Source: Chitinophaga pinensis (GTDB lineage Bacteria > Bacteroidota > Bacteroidia > Chitinophagales > CAMDFR01). Taken from it: a DNA stretch of 64,000 nt. The translations under genes and the position numbers were made by a program. The notes beneath the pieces are model-generated. The model was given only the letters and a program-made list of their open reading frames with translations, had not been told where the DNA came from and searched no databases. Within the stretch, counting starts at the first letter, position 1; each line of letters begins with the position of its first letter. The stretch spans positions 58,254-122,253 of the forward strand of contig CAMART010000007.1 in assembly GCA_945860705.1 (NCBI GenBank). The letters run 5' to 3'. Below are positions 43,446-53,258 of this stretch, in pieces.

Positions 43446-44462
43446 ATGAATTTTTCAAATAAATATTTTTACTTTATCATAGTATTAGTTTTAGTACTTA
43501 GTAGCTGTATAAAAGATGTAGACATCACTGCGCCAGGGCAAGAAACAACTATTGTATATGGTATGTTAGATATAAAAAATACCAAGCATTTCTTACGAAT
43601 ACAAAAAGCATTTTTAGATAAAAATCAAAGTGCACTCGTTATGGCAAAAGAAACTGATTCTATATATTATCCAAATATATTGGATGTGAAAATCACAGAT
43701 CTTGCCAATGGTAATACTTATACTCTCAATAGATTTTATGGAGATACTGCTGGAATACTTAAAGATACCGGTATATTTAGTAGCTCCCCAAATATACTAT
43801 ATACATTTGATGCTTCACTAAACAAAGACCATAGGTATATACTAAAAGTTAGAAATACAAATACAAACAATGAAGCAGAAGCTCAAATAAATATTGCCAA
43901 TATTCCTAAAATTCAATTCCCAATTTCAAATATTGAAATAGGTATTGTAGATACTGTACCTTATACAATAAAATGGCAATCAGCACCATATGGAATTACT
44001 TATGATTTAGTTGTTAGATTTAATTATTCAGAGAAAAATCTTACAACTGGAGCGGTAACTAATAAAGTATATGAATATGCAGCATTTAGAGGTGCATCTG
44101 GTTCAAATCTTTCAGGAGGAGAGACTATTGAGAAAAAAATTATAAAAAGTGAAATTTATAAAAGATTAGCAAGCAGTCTTCAAGTAAATAATAATTTGGA
44201 AAGAACTATAGACCCAAGCAATACGTTAGAATTTGTAATTTATGTAGCAGGAGATGAATATGATAAGTATATACAAATAAAAAATGCTCAAGGGGGAATC
44301 ACATCTGTCAACTTTCTACCTACGTATACTAATATTAATAATGGTTTAGGTTTATTGAGTAGTAGAACTTTTGTAAAAGCAGACAGAATCCGAATCAATC
44401 AGATATCACGTGATTCGCTTTCGTATGGTATATATACCAAAGACTTAAATTTTACTCCTTAG
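43446..44462 (+). CDS. DUF4249-like lipoprotein without adjacent receptor
   Basis: A 338-residue lipoprotein starting MNFSNKYFYFIIVLVLVLSSC (lipobox LSSC). The mature start (ITAPGQETTIVYGMLDIKNTKHFLRIQKAF, cited in part) has the IVYGxL and strand pattern of DUF4249 proteins. It lacks the usual receptor partner: mnmD is upstream and dnaK downstream, both unrelated. A terminator follows. Either it serves a receptor encoded elsewhere or it is a diverged member of another lipoprotein family; the call is moderately certain. Confidence 0.7.
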   Translation: MNFSNKYFYFIIVLVLVLSSCIKDVDITAPGQETTIVYGMLDIKNTKHFLRIQKAFLDKNQSALVMAKETDSIYYPNILDVKITDLANGNTYTLNRFYGDTAGILKDTGIFSSSPNILYTFDASLNKDHRYILKVRNTNTNNEAEAQINIANIPKIQFPISNIEIGIVDTVPYTIKWQSAPYGITYDLVVRFNYSEKNLTTGAVTNKVYEYAAFRGASGSNLSGGETIEKKIIKSEIYKRLASSLQVNNNLERTIDPSNTLEFVIYVAGDEYDKYIQIKNAQGGITSVNFLPTYTNINNGLGLLSSRTFVKADRIRINQISRDSLSYGIYTKDLNFTP

Positions 44463-44488
44463 ACTCTGTCTATTTGTCATAGTATTTC

Positions 44489-44530
44489 ATGGCTGTTTTT
44501 CTTATAAATAAAGAATGACAGCCATTTTTA
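44489..44530 (+). terminator. terminator between the lipoprotein gene and dnaK
   Basis: ATGGCTGT (44489-44496) pairs with ACAGCCAT (44518-44525), extended by inner AT pairs (TTTCTTA/TAAAGAA region) and followed by TTTTTA. Confidence 0.75.
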
Positions 44531-44645
44531 TTTCATTTTGTCAGTATTTTTCATTGGCATATCTCTTGCTATTTGTTTGTGAGGATTGACATAAATCTAA
44601 ATAAACAAAAATATTACAATAACTAAAAATAAAAACAAAAAAGTA

Positions 44646-46562
44646 ATGGGAAAAATAATTGGAATTGACTTAGGTACTACCAACTCTTGTGTATCTGTAA
44701 TGGAGGGAAATGATCCTGTAGTAATACAAAATGACGAAGGTAGAAGAACTACACCATCTGTGGTAGGTTTTATTGATAACGGAGAACGTAAAATAGGTGA
44801 TCCAGCAAAAAGACAAGCTATCACTAATCCTACAAAAACTGTACAATCTATCAAAAGATTTATGGGTAGAAGATTTAGTGAAAGCAAGCAAGATGCAGCA
44901 AATCTTACTTACAAAGTAGTAAGTGGCGATAATGACACAGTACGTGTAGATATTGATGGTAGAATGTATACTCCACAAGAGATTTCTGCTATGATACTAC
45001 AAAAAATGAAAAAAACTGCTGAAGATTATTTAGGTACTACAGTTACTGAAGCTGTTATTACTGTACCTGCATACTTCAATGATTCTCAAAGACAAGCAAC
45101 TAAAGAAGCAGGAGAGATAGCAGGGCTTACAGTAAGAAGAATCATCAACGAACCAACAGCAGCAGCTCTAGCATATGGTCTAGATAAAGGCGGAAAAGAT
45201 ATGAAAATAGCGGTATATGATTTAGGTGGTGGAACTTTTGATGTGTCTGTTCTAGAACTTGGTGATGGTGTATTTGAGGTGAAATCTACAAATGGAGATA
45301 CGCATCTTGGTGGTGATGATTTTGATCAAGTAATCATTGATTGGTTGGCAGCAGAATTCAAATCTCAAGAAAATATAGATTTGAAAAAAGATCCAATGGC
45401 TCTTCAAAGATTGAAAGAAGCAGCTGAAAAAGCAAAAATCGAATTGAGTAGTTCTCAAGAAACTGAAATCAATCTTCCATATATCACAGCAGTAGACGGT
45501 GTACCAAAACACATGGTGAAAAAGCTAAGCCGTTCAAAATTTGAGCAATTAGCAGATAGCCTTGTAACTAGAAGTTTAGAGCCTTGTAAACAAGCTCTAA
45601 AAGATGCTGGATACAATCCAAGCGATATTGATGAAGTGTTATTAGTAGGTGGTTCTACTCGTATACCTAAGATACAAGAAGTTGTAGAAAAATTCTTTGG
45701 CAGAAAACCAAGTAAAGGTGTTAATCCTGATGAGGTAGTAGCAGTAGGTGCGGCTATTCAAGGAGGAATCTTAAGTGGTGATGTGACGGGAGATATAGTG
45801 CTTGTAGATGTTACTCCACTTTCATTAGGTATCGAAACTATGGGTGGTGTTACGACTAGAGTAATAGAAAGCAATACTACGATTCCTACTAAAAAATCTC
45901 AAGTATTTACTACTGCTGCAGATAATCAATCAAGTGTAGAAATTCATATTCTTCAGGGCGAAAGAACTATGGCAAAAGACAATAGAACTATTGGTCGTTT
46001 TCACTTGAGTGACCTACCACCAGCTATGAGAGGAACTCCTCAGATTGAAGTTTCGTTTGACTTAGATGCAAATGGTATCTTACAAGTAAGTGCTTTAGAT
46101 AAAGGAACGAACAAACAACAATCAATTCGTATCGAAGCTTCTACAGGTCTTAGTAAAGACGAAATAGAAAAAATGCGTAAAGAAGCTGAAGCTAACGAAA
46201 GTGCAGATAAAGCAGCACGTGAGAAAGTAGAAAAAATGAACGAAGCAGATACTTTGATTTTCCAAACAGAAAAACAATTAAAAGAGTTTGGAGATAAAAT
46301 GCCTGCTGATAAAAAAGCAAATATCGAATCTGCTTGGAATGCACTAAAAACTGCTAAAGAATCAGAAGATGCAAGTCAACTAGATACTGCAATAAAAAAT
46401 CTAAATGAAGCTTGGCATGCTGCATCTGAAGATATCTACAAAGCTCAACAACAAGCACAAGCTAGTGGCGAAGCAAATCCAGGAGATGGACAAGAACACG
46501 CTCATGCTGAAACTGGAAACGATGGCAATGTAAGCGATGCAGATTTTGAAGAAGTAAAATAA
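44646..46562 (+). CDS. dnaK: chaperone DnaK (Hsp70)
   Basis: DnaK is the ATP-driven chaperone that folds and protects proteins, with DnaJ and GrpE as partners (neither gene is near here). Its 638 residues are typical. Motifs: [16 protein letters not shown] (5-20, phosphate 1), [20 protein letters not shown] (phosphate 2), [14 protein letters not shown] (adenosine), the linker [14 protein letters not shown], and a C-terminus of EEVK. The final unstructured tail is rich in Glu, Asn and His. No CIRCE repeat was found upstream. A T-tailed hairpin follows. Confidence 0.97.
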   Translation: MGKIIGIDLGTTNSCVSVMEGNDPVVIQNDEGRRTTPSVVGFIDNGERKIGDPAKRQAITNPTKTVQSIKRFMGRRFSESKQDAANLTYKVVSGDNDTVRVDIDGRMYTPQEISAMILQKMKKTAEDYLGTTVTEAVITVPAYFNDSQRQATKEAGEIAGLTVRRIINEPTAAALAYGLDKGGKDMKIAVYDLGGGTFDVSVLELGDGVFEVKSTNGDTHLGGDDFDQVIIDWLAAEFKSQENIDLKKDPMALQRLKEAAEKAKIELSSSQETEINLPYITAVDGVPKHMVKKLSRSKFEQLADSLVTRSLEPCKQALKDAGYNPSDIDEVLLVGGSTRIPKIQEVVEKFFGRKPSKGVNPDEVVAVGAAIQGGILSGDVTGDIVLVDVTPLSLGIETMGGVTTRVIESNTTIPTKKSQVFTTAADNQSSVEIHILQGERTMAKDNRTIGRFHLSDLPPAMRGTPQIEVSFDLDANGILQVSALDKGTNKQQSIRIEASTGLSKDEIEKMRKEAEANESADKAAREKVEKMNEADTLIFQTEKQLKEFGDKMPADKKANIESAWNALKTAKESEDASQLDTAIKNLNEAWHAASEDIYKAQQQAQASGEANPGDGQEHAHAETGNDGNVSDADFEEVK

Positions 46563-46584
46563 TCAAATTCTAATACCGTATTTT

Positions 46585-46621
46585 AAATCCCTTTTCATAT
46601 ATTTGAAAAGGGATTTTTTTT
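46585..46621 (+). terminator. strong terminator of dnaK
   Basis: AAATCCCTTTTC pairs with GAAAAGGGATTT around an 8-base loop and is followed by a T-run, 22 bases after the dnaK stop. Confidence 0.9.
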
Positions 46622-46633
46622 ATTTAAAAGCTT

Positions 46634-47305
46634 ATGAGAAATTATTTATTTTTTTTATGGTTATTTTTTTTAATTCTACAATCTTGTACTCTATCAAAAA
46701 AAACTTCAAGTGCCATTTCTACAGTTCCATGTAATTGTCTAGCAACAATCAATACAAACTATAATAATATCTATAAAATTAGCAATACCAAATCAGTAGT
46801 ACTTTGCGCAAATAAATCACAGGAAAATAATCAAGAGGTTTATAATTCTATTTACATTAAAAATTGCACAAGTGATGATACTCTAGGTTTTAGTTCTCAA
46901 AACTATATTAGCAATAATATCAAAGATACGTTAGAGCTTATTCCATACTATTATTTGCCTCAAGGATTAGAATATACTTATAAACAAACTACTGTATTTA
47001 TTGAGAAAATATATTTTACTACAGATAATAAACTACAAAAAACTAAAGTATTAAATCCATATTTTCCAAAATATACTCAGAGTCAAATATTAGATGTTTT
47101 TGAAGAATATCAACTCACTACAGCTACCACTGATGAAAAAGTAATTTTATTGATGGACAAGCTTTTAATGGCATCACTTTCTGGCAATCAATTAGCGATG
47201 AAAACTTTTAGAAATTTTGAAGCAAAATATAAAGCTATGAATTCAGTTCAAAAAGCTAAATACGAACAAAACAAACAGATTTTGATAGAATATTTAGCTT
47301 TTTAA
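46634..47305 (+). CDS. lipoprotein of unknown function
   Basis: A 223-residue lipoprotein. Signal MRNYLFFLWLFFLILQSC ends in a lipobox LQSC. The mature part begins with a short Ser/Thr linker and the cysteine-containing VPCNCLATI, then is beta-rich and polar, finishing with a helical, Lys-rich C-terminus. No known domain is recognised. It starts right after the dnaK terminator and overlaps the end of the convergent methyltransferase gene by 12 bases. No promoter was found by eye. Confidence 0.6.
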   Translation: MRNYLFFLWLFFLILQSCTLSKKTSSAISTVPCNCLATINTNYNNIYKISNTKSVVLCANKSQENNQEVYNSIYIKNCTSDDTLGFSSQNYISNNIKDTLELIPYYYLPQGLEYTYKQTTVFIEKIYFTTDNKLQKTKVLNPYFPKYTQSQILDVFEEYQLTTATTDEKVILLMDKLLMASLSGNQLAMKTFRNFEAKYKAMNSVQKAKYEQNKQILIEYLAF

Positions 47306-47959
47306 TTTCAATATCATCCCTTCCATATAATCTTTGCTTTTTAGCTCATAACTTATAGTAAAACCTTCATGGATAAAGCAATCTACAAATAATGGATTTA
47401 CATAAATAATAAATATATTTCGATGATTTCTACTATTACTCTCTTTTATTTGCTTGATTACTTCAATTAAAATAGGTCTTCCGAATGGATTGAAAAAAAA
47501 GAAAATATCTATTTGGTCTATATCAGAAAACACAGTCGCATCTGCCTGTATTACACTAAAATGTGTATTTGGATATCTTGATTGTACTATTTGTATATTT
47601 TTTTTACTGATTTCACAAAGTTCTTTAGCTAAATCTATTCCATATACTTCGGTATATCCTCTCACTGTCGCCATTATCATCACTCGTCCTTTGCCACATC
47701 CATAGTCGAGTATGCTTTTGCTACTAGTATATTTTTTTATTTCATCAAATAAAATACTCAATACATGATAGCTTGCTCCTTGGTAATGATGATTGTTTTC
47801 ATAGTCATTATTGAGTGTGTCTAGATTTTCTAGATTTTCTATATGTAGTGTTTGTATACCCAATTTTTTTTCGTAGTAAAGCTCATAATACAACAACTTA
47901 CAAGTAAAGAAAAAACCTCTAAACCATACAGATCTAATAAAATAATGAATGTATTGCAT
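47294..47959 (-). CDS. class I SAM-dependent methyltransferase
   Basis: I start at the ATG at 47957-47959, giving MQYIHYFIRSVW (221 residues), because a TACATTTG promoter element lies at 47973-47980, just upstream; the longer in-frame versions (TTG at 47989 or ATG at 47986) would start above that promoter. The SAM motif is SILDYGCGKGRVMIMA (about 80-95), with VYGIDLAKEL and IDIFFFFNPFGRPI as the post-motif region. The FFNPF segment is typical of putative protein or small-molecule methyltransferases of Bacteroidota. Substrate unknown. It is divergent from the GNAT gene. Confidence 0.78.
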   Translation of the reverse strand: MQYIHYFIRSVWFRGFFFTCKLLYYELYYEKKLGIQTLHIENLENLDTLNNDYENNHHYQGASYHVLSILFDEIKKYTSSKSILDYGCGKGRVMIMATVRGYTEVYGIDLAKELCEISKKNIQIVQSRYPNTHFSVIQADATVFSDIDQIDIFFFFNPFGRPILIEVIKQIKESNSRNHRNIFIIYVNPLFVDCFIHEGFTISYELKSKDYMEGMILKLKS

Positions 47960-47972
47960 TATATTCACACTG

Positions 47973-47980
47973 CAAATGTA
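47973..47980 (-). promoter_or_regulatory. -7 element of the methyltransferase gene (TACATTTG)
   Basis: TACATTTG on the minus strand, an exact TAnnTTTG match. It is placed 13 bases before the ATG at 47959, so the transcript would have a very short leader. It decides the start codon of that gene. Confidence 0.5.
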
Positions 47981-47988
47981 AAACATCA

Positions 47989-48429
47989 ATGGAAGATTTA
48001 GATTTTAAAATAGCACCTTATCAGTCAAAACCATATTATGAGTTTTTGCATATTAGATACGAAATCCTTCGCAAACCTCTAGGATTGGATTATACTGCTG
48101 AACAGCTTGCTAGCGAGCAACATCAAGTGCATATTGTAGCTCTTAGTAAATTCGATATAGTTATTGGTGGTTTAATATTAGTGTTTGAAGAGCATCAAAA
48201 AGTAAAAATGCGTCAAGTAGCTATTTCTAATGAATTTCAATCTAAAGGTGTTGGTCAACAATTGGTAGTATTTGCAGAAAAATATGCTAAAGAAAATAAT
48301 GCAACTTATATGCATTGTCATGCTCGAGATACTGCTATTTTATTTTATGAAAAACTGGGCTACCATATAAAAGGAGAGGAGTTCTTAGAAGTAGGAATAC
48401 CTCATAGATATATGTATAAAGAGCTGTAA
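47989..48429 (+). CDS. GNAT-family N-acetyltransferase
   Basis: A 146-residue acetyltransferase with motif A/B sequence RQVAISNEFQSKGVGQQLVVFAEKYA (acetyl-CoA pyrophosphate loop QSKGVGQQL, cited in part) and the motif B strand HCHARDTAILFYEKLGYHIKGEEF. These small proteins acetylate amines or protein N-termini with acetyl-CoA. The gene is single and convergent with the phosphatase gene (stop codons adjacent). Substrate unknown. Confidence 0.88.
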   Translation: MEDLDFKIAPYQSKPYYEFLHIRYEILRKPLGLDYTAEQLASEQHQVHIVALSKFDIVIGGLILVFEEHQKVKMRQVAISNEFQSKGVGQQLVVFAEKYAKENNATYMHCHARDTAILFYEKLGYHIKGEEFLEVGIPHRYMYKEL

Positions 48430-49746
48430 TTATCTCAAATCTTCTTCACCTATTTCTATTTCCCATTGTTTTACACCATACTCATCAAAATCTTTTATAA
48501 TACATTTTCGTTGGTTTACTTCGCCTTTTACTTCTATAGTTGCATAGTTTCTTTTGCCTTGCACAAGTGTCCCAGGTACAACTAGAGGATTGTTTTTTTC
48601 TATTTCTGTTTCTTTAGTAAGTATACTCAATACGGGCGATATAGTAAAATCATATAATGGATAGTTAGTAAAGCTTATATCTTTTATTACTCTAGTAAGG
48701 TGTCTATCTCCAGTAAGAAACATCAAACCAGTGATGTTGTTATTGTCTATAAAACTTAAAAAATCTTTTGTATCAGCTGGGTAGTCACTCATCCAACATT
48801 CTTTTTCGGTTTGCTTATTGAGTACTTGCGAACCTGTGACAATAAATTTGAATGTAGCTTTACTTTGAAGCAAATTTAGTTTGAGCCATTGCATTTGTTC
48901 ATCACCCAAAAGTTTACCAGTAGTATCATCTTCATCTGAACGATAATATCTATCATCTAATAGAAAGAACTCGCAATCATATTGTTTGAAACTACTGAAT
49001 ATTCCTTTTGTTCCAGCTATACCAAAAGATTCATTAGGCCAAAAATGCGTAAATATTTTTAGTGAGGTATCTTTCAGAGCAAAGTTGCCATTACAATCGT
49101 TAGGTCCAAAATCATGATCGTCCCAGATAGCATAATTGGGTCTACTCATGAGGTATTTTGAGTAAAGTTTATTAGTAGTTCTAGTTTTTAATTGTCTTTT
49201 AAAATTCTTTTCAAAAGAATTCCACTGACCAAAAAGTAAATAGGTATTATCACCCATCCATAGATTGAAATCTGCTGAAGTATCTTTAATCATAGGTTCA
49301 AAGATTCGTTTGTGTGCACCAGGAAAAATCATTTTGCCAAAACCATTGGGCCACTCGAGAAAACAAGAACCTGCAATGAATGAAAAATCTTTGATAGGAG
49401 CTTTACTGAGCGTAGTGAGTTTATAGCTATCGCTCATGATTTGATCATTAAATTTTATAGTGATGATATATTCAGTATTTTCTCTAAGCCCAGTAAAACT
49501 GAGTGTCATAGCTATGACATCTTTTTTATTTTTGATATAATCTAGATTGGTTGGGAATTTTACTTCTTTATTTTTTGCATCAAAAAGTGCTATTACATTG
49601 TCGCTTTTGCCTTTATAAGCTATCCATATTTTGGCACTAGTGCTCGTCACACTACCTATTACTGGTCCAGATATAAGAGTTGGTTTCTGTGCATTTACTT
49701 GTGTAAAAAATAAACAAAATAGGAGAGTAGTTAAATAGTATTTCAT
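48430..49746 (-). CDS. secreted PhoD-like alkaline phosphatase/phosphodiesterase
   Basis: A 438-residue protein with signal peptide (MKYYLTTLLFCLFFTQVNAQ), an N-terminal fibronectin-like domain (about 22-115) and a metallophosphoesterase domain. The motifs are GSCFLEWPNGFG, the metal-binding LWMGDNTYL, the WDDHDFGPNDCNG block (typical of PhoD), FLLDDRYYRSDE and FLTGDRHLTRV. PhoD enzymes hydrolyse phosphomonoesters and diesters in the periplasm, using Fe and Ca. It is monocistronic and convergent with the GNAT gene. Confidence 0.88.
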   Translation of the reverse strand: MKYYLTTLLFCLFFTQVNAQKPTLISGPVIGSVTSTSAKIWIAYKGKSDNVIALFDAKNKEVKFPTNLDYIKNKKDVIAMTLSFTGLRENTEYIITIKFNDQIMSDSYKLTTLSKAPIKDFSFIAGSCFLEWPNGFGKMIFPGAHKRIFEPMIKDTSADFNLWMGDNTYLLFGQWNSFEKNFKRQLKTRTTNKLYSKYLMSRPNYAIWDDHDFGPNDCNGNFALKDTSLKIFTHFWPNESFGIAGTKGIFSSFKQYDCEFFLLDDRYYRSDEDDTTGKLLGDEQMQWLKLNLLQSKATFKFIVTGSQVLNKQTEKECWMSDYPADTKDFLSFIDNNNITGLMFLTGDRHLTRVIKDISFTNYPLYDFTISPVLSILTKETEIEKNNPLVVPGTLVQGKRNYATIEVKGEVNQRKCIIKDFDEYGVKQWEIEIGEEDLR

Positions 49747-49790
49747 ACTGCGAAATTACTTGATAATATTAAATAAAAATAATTTGTATT

Positions 49791-49818
49791 TATATATTTC
49801 AATCAATGGAAATATATA
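49791..49818. repeat. 10-bp perfect hairpin TATATATTTC/GAAATATATA
   Basis: A perfect AT-rich stem with an 8-base loop in the 118-bp intergenic region between the PhoD-like gene and the thioredoxin-like gene, both on the minus strand. It lies downstream of the thioredoxin-like gene in its direction of transcription and could end that transcript, though the stem is only AT pairs apart from one GC. Confidence 0.4.
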
Positions 49819-49864
49819 AATCAAAAAATCTAATATCTAACGTCTATTATCTAGATTTTAGATT

Positions 49865-50386
49865 CTAATTCCCCGTATACTTTTTCTGATATTCTTCCCA
49901 ATTCATTTTCAGGTACTCGCCATCGCCAAAATATTTGAGTATTATATCTAGTGTGCTCACTTCTTGGAAGCCTGGAACAGGAGTAAGCAGATTTAGTTTT
50001 TCATCTATGTATGCGGTAGTAGGATAGCTCATTCTTCCACTCATCAGCATATAAGCCAATTCGTGATAGCCTCTATTTCCATTATCTACAAATTTGTACT
50101 CTTTACCATTGTATACAATTGGCTCACGTTGCTCTGCATTAAATTTTACAGCATAGTAGTTTTTATTCATATATGCTACTATTTTGGGGTCTTTGAAGGT
50201 AGTTGCATCCATTTTTTTGCACCACCCACACCAATCGGTATATATATCAACAAATATTTTTTTAGGATTTTTTTTGCTAGCTTCTTGTGCTTCTTTCATG
50301 GTCATCCATTTGATTTCAGTTTGAGCATATACTGCAAATACACTTATAGAAAGAAGAATTATAACTGCTAAATTTTTAATATTCAT
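49865..50386 (-). CDS. periplasmic thioredoxin-like protein (CGWC)
   Basis: A 173-residue protein with a signal peptide (MNIKNLAVIILLSISVFAVYAQ) and a thioredoxin fold. The active site is C53-GW-C56 in DIYTDWCGWCKKMD, with the cis-Pro in SYPTTAYID. The CGWC plus following KKMD pattern and the mid-domain insertion resemble the DsbD-C/thioredoxin_7 type of disulfide-handling proteins of Bacteroidota. It is probably a periplasmic reductant or isomerase. Monocistronic. Confidence 0.85.
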   Translation of the reverse strand: MNIKNLAVIILLSISVFAVYAQTEIKWMTMKEAQEASKKNPKKIFVDIYTDWCGWCKKMDATTFKDPKIVAYMNKNYYAVKFNAEQREPIVYNGKEYKFVDNGNRGYHELAYMLMSGRMSYPTTAYIDEKLNLLTPVPGFQEVSTLDIILKYFGDGEYLKMNWEEYQKKYTGN

Positions 50387-50474
50387 TTTTTAATATTTTC
50401 ATTAATTATAACAAAATATATACCAAGATATTTTACACGAATATACAAAAACTTTATACATTTACCAGAGATAT

Positions 50475-50873
50475 ATGGAAAAAATACGAATAGACAAATG
50501 GCTTTGGGCTATACGACTATACAAGTCTAGAACTATGGCCACAGAAGCCTGTGATGCTGGCAAAGTGAAAATAGAAGGTGCAAGTGTGAAACCCTCTAAA
50601 CTATTGACAGTAGGAGAGACGGTTCATGTCAGACACAATCAATCTAATAAAATATTTAAAGTAATAAAATTGATAGAGAAACGGGTTAGTGCAACTTTAG
50701 CCATAGAATGTTATGAAGATTTATCGCCAAAAGAAGATGCAGATAGTATGCTCAAATCTGCTTTTTATGCATCTCAAGCCAAAAGAGATAAAGGAACAGG
50801 ACGACCTACAAAAAAAGATAGGAGAGAGATTGATAATTTTTCTGATGATGATTTAAGTGATTTTTTCAACTAA
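50475..50873 (+). CDS. S4-domain RNA-binding protein (Hsp15-like)
   Basis: A 132-residue protein with an N-terminal S4 domain: RIDKWLWAIRLYKSRTMATEACDAGKVKIEGASVKPS (about 4-40, cited in part). Hsp15 (HslR) binds stalled 50S subunits carrying a nascent peptidyl-tRNA. The C-terminal region (KRDKGTGRPTKKDRREIDNF) is basic and matches the family. It is the first gene of a likely operon with the dehydrogenase and the phosphoribosyltransferase (gaps of 6 and 21 bases). Confidence 0.88.
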   Translation: MEKIRIDKWLWAIRLYKSRTMATEACDAGKVKIEGASVKPSKLLTVGETVHVRHNQSNKIFKVIKLIEKRVSATLAIECYEDLSPKEDADSMLKSAFYASQAKRDKGTGRPTKKDRREIDNFSDDDLSDFFN

Positions 50874-50879
50874 TAAACT

Positions 50880-51737
50880 ATGAATTCAAAAAAAGTACTT
50901 ATAACTGGAGGCAATGCGGGTATTGGCTTTGAAACTAGTAAAGCACTTGCTTTGAAAGGATATAGAGTAATAATATTGGGTAGAACGAAACAAAAGTGCG
51001 AAGACGCCGTATACCAAATTAACCAAATTGCTCAAAATGATTACTGCACTTATTATTTGTGTGATTTATCTAATCAAAACGAAATTAAGAAAACTGCCCA
51101 GCTCATAAGCGAGCAACATCACTCTCTAGATATTCTTATCAATAATGCCGGTCAAGTTTTTACTGAATACAACGAAAGTGTTGATGGTATTGAAATGCAA
51201 TTTGCTACCAATCATTTAGCTTATTTTTTATTGACATACGAACTAATACCATTACTTCAAAAATCTACAGAAGCTCGTATTATCAATGTTTCGTCCAACT
51301 CACACTATAGAGGAAAAGTAGATTTCAATAATTTATATTTTAAAAATAATTATAAGTTTTTTGATGCTTATGCTCAAAGCAAATTATGCAATGTACTTTT
51401 TACTTATGCACTAGCAGAAAAACTCAAGAATTCCAATATCACTGTAAACGCATTGCATCCGGGTTTGGTAAAGACCAGTATAGGCACAAAAAACACTAAA
51501 TGGTGGGAATCACTAGCTTGGACGCTTTGGAGCAAATTGGGTATCAGTGTGGCTGATGGCGCAAAAACCTCTATTTATCTTGCCTCAAGTGATGAAGTGA
51601 AAAATACTACTGGAAAATACTGGAATAAATGCAAAGCTCAGGAATCTTTAAAGACTTCATACGATAAAGATATTCAAGAAAAACTATGGAAACTGAGTGA
51701 AGATTTATGTAAAATCGATTATTCAAAGTACATTTGA
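50880..51737 (+). CDS. short-chain dehydrogenase/reductase
   Basis: A 285-residue classical SDR. Cofactor motif TGGNAGIGFETSKAL (9-23), NNAG (88-91), the catalytic Ser139, Tyr164 and Lys168 (YAQSK), and HPGLVKT. The sequence resembles retinol dehydrogenase/WWOX-type SDRs. The substrate cannot be deduced. It lies 6 bases after the S4-domain gene. Confidence 0.9.
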   Translation: MNSKKVLITGGNAGIGFETSKALALKGYRVIILGRTKQKCEDAVYQINQIAQNDYCTYYLCDLSNQNEIKKTAQLISEQHHSLDILINNAGQVFTEYNESVDGIEMQFATNHLAYFLLTYELIPLLQKSTEARIINVSSNSHYRGKVDFNNLYFKNNYKFFDAYAQSKLCNVLFTYALAEKLKNSNITVNALHPGLVKTSIGTKNTKWWESLAWTLWSKLGISVADGAKTSIYLASSDEVKNTTGKYWNKCKAQESLKTSYDKDIQEKLWKLSEDLCKIDYSKYI

Positions 51738-51758
51738 TTTTCAAACATAATACAAAAA

Positions 51759-52262
51759 GTGGAACGCAATAAAATACTTACTAAAGAAGATATTCAACTT
51801 AAAATAACTCGTATTGCTTATCAAATATTGGAAGATAACGATACCGAAGAAGAAGTATTTTTATTAGGTATAAAAGAAACAGGCTTGATCATAGCTCATA
51901 AAATAAAATATGCTATAGAACAAATCAGTACCACCACTAAAGCCAATATCATTCAAGTAAATATCAATAAAGTGAATCCACTTGAAAGAGCCATTGAATA
52001 TTCACTTCCAGTTGCTATCCTCAAAAATAAAGTGGTGATATTGACAGATGATGTAGGCAATACAGGCAAAACTTTGTTTTATGCACTGCAGCCACTCTTG
52101 ACTGAAGCACCTAAAAAAATCCAAGTGGCATTATTGATAGATAGACGACATAAATTGTTTCCTATTCACGCAGATTTTGTAGGCTTATCTTTAGCTACTA
52201 CCATTCAAGAACATATCGAAGTAGTCATGAATGAAGCCGAAGAAAGTGCATATTTGCAATAA
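51759..52262 (+). CDS. phosphoribosyltransferase-domain protein (PyrR-like)
   Basis: A 167-residue type I phosphoribosyltransferase with GTG start (the only codon that fits the family N-terminus, EDIQLKITRIAYQILEDN). The PRPP-binding loop is VVILTDDVGNTGKT (about 92-105), and an arginine near position 153 follows the family pattern. The overall architecture is like PyrR (uracil phosphoribosyltransferase/pyr attenuator protein); there is no pyr attenuator in view, so regulation is not shown. It is the last gene of the S4-SDR operon. Confidence 0.8.
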   Translation: MERNKILTKEDIQLKITRIAYQILEDNDTEEEVFLLGIKETGLIIAHKIKYAIEQISTTTKANIIQVNINKVNPLERAIEYSLPVAILKNKVVILTDDVGNTGKTLFYALQPLLTEAPKKIQVALLIDRRHKLFPIHADFVGLSLATTIQEHIEVVMNEAEESAYLQ

Positions 52263-52367
52263 TTAATCTGAATAAAAACGACCTATTTTCACTAAAAAAA
52301 TATTGAAATAAAGTAGGCTATTTTCAAATTTATAATTCAATCATGCCCTGGCGTGACAAAATTAATC

Positions 52368-53258
52368 TTATCTGTCTTTGTAAACAAAAGTAATTGTTCC
52401 TTGTTGGATTTCGTTATCATCAGTATTGAATACCCATTTTCTAGCTGTTTCTTCTGCATTGGCTATAAGGCAACCATCATTGGTATTTGAGCCAGATTGT
52501 GTATACTTAGCAGTCACTACTTTACCACTACCATTCACAGTTATTTTTATTACTACAGTTCCTTTTGATGCACAGTCGGTAGATGTTTTAGGTTTAGTAA
52601 CTGCATTTCTTCCTGCAAGGTTATATGAGCCACCACCAAAACTTCCAGCACCTGAATAGTTATTAGATTTGGTACCGTTGGGGTCACCTTGGTTTCCAAA
52701 TCCGCCAGCAGTTCCTTGGCTTCCACTATTACTATTAGGATTATTGCCACTTGCACCAGCCCCACTTCCAGCTCCAGTTTTCTTTGTAAACAAAGCACCT
52801 TTATTTACAGTAGGAGTAGATATTACAGGTCCCGTAGTAGAAGTATTGGTATTTGTAGTAGTACTTGGAGTTTTAGTAGGAGTAGATTTTGTTTCTGTTA
52901 CAGGGTCATCTTTTTCGACTTCGCTAGTCATAGTATTATTAGATGCGCTGGCACTAGTGGTTGTTTTCACTGTAGTAGCATTACTTCCATCACTTAGATT
53001 TTGATTGGTGTTTCCCTGAGTCAAACTAGGATTGTCATTTGGTGCAGGTTCTTCAGTACCGCTTCCAGTATTGGTATAGCCATAGTCTACTTCTATACTT
53101 GCTATTCTTTCTGGAAATGGAGGATTAGGTATATCTATCACAATCAACATCAGTATAACACCAATCACTACATGCACTATCAAAGCAATAATCACAGCTA
53201 GTAGATTATTTTGCTTTTCGTTTTTATTATTTATAGCTTCAAAATTCTGCACCATCAT
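52368..53258 (-). CDS. TonB-like energy transducer with long Gly/Ser/Asn/Thr linker
   Basis: A 296-residue protein with one N-terminal transmembrane helix (LLAVIIALIVHVVIGVILMLIVI). A low-complexity periplasmic linker (about residues 60-210, rich in Thr, Ser, Asn and Gly rather than the usual Pro) follows, and then a C-terminal TonB-like domain (SKGTVVIKITVNGSGKVVTAKY, then AEETARKWVFN and QQGTITFVYKDR). It is the third gene of an exbB-exbD-tonB operon on the minus strand. The function, coupling the proton motive force to an outer-membrane or envelope partner, is inferred from gene order and C-terminus. Confidence 0.82.
   Translation of the reverse strand: MMVQNFEAINNKNEKQNNLLAVIIALIVHVVIGVILMLIVIDIPNPPFPERIASIEVDYGYTNTGSGTEEPAPNDNPSLTQGNTNQNLSDGSNATTVKTTTSASASNNTMTSEVEKDDPVTETKSTPTKTPSTTTNTNTSTTGPVISTPTVNKGALFTKKTGAGSGAGASGNNPNSNSGSQGTAGGFGNQGDPNGTKSNNYSGAGSFGGGSYNLAGRNAVTKPKTSTDCASKGTVVIKITVNGSGKVVTAKYTQSGSNTNDGCLIANAEETARKWVFNTDDNEIQQGTITFVYKDR

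Noticed and set aside
44463..44645. CIRCE heat-shock operator upstream of dnaK
   Set aside because: No TTAGCACTC-N9-GAGTGCTAA-type dyad is present; the only dyad is the terminator of the preceding gene.
44597..44887. Open frame of 96 codons antisense to the dnaK start
   Set aside because: It lies inside the conserved 5' part of dnaK and has no promoter or family resemblance.
52669..53004. Antisense open frame of 111 codons opposite the tonB-like gene
   Set aside because: It mirrors the low-complexity Gly/Ser/Thr linker (runs of Val, Leu and Pro) and has no start context or homology; it is a shadow of the real gene.
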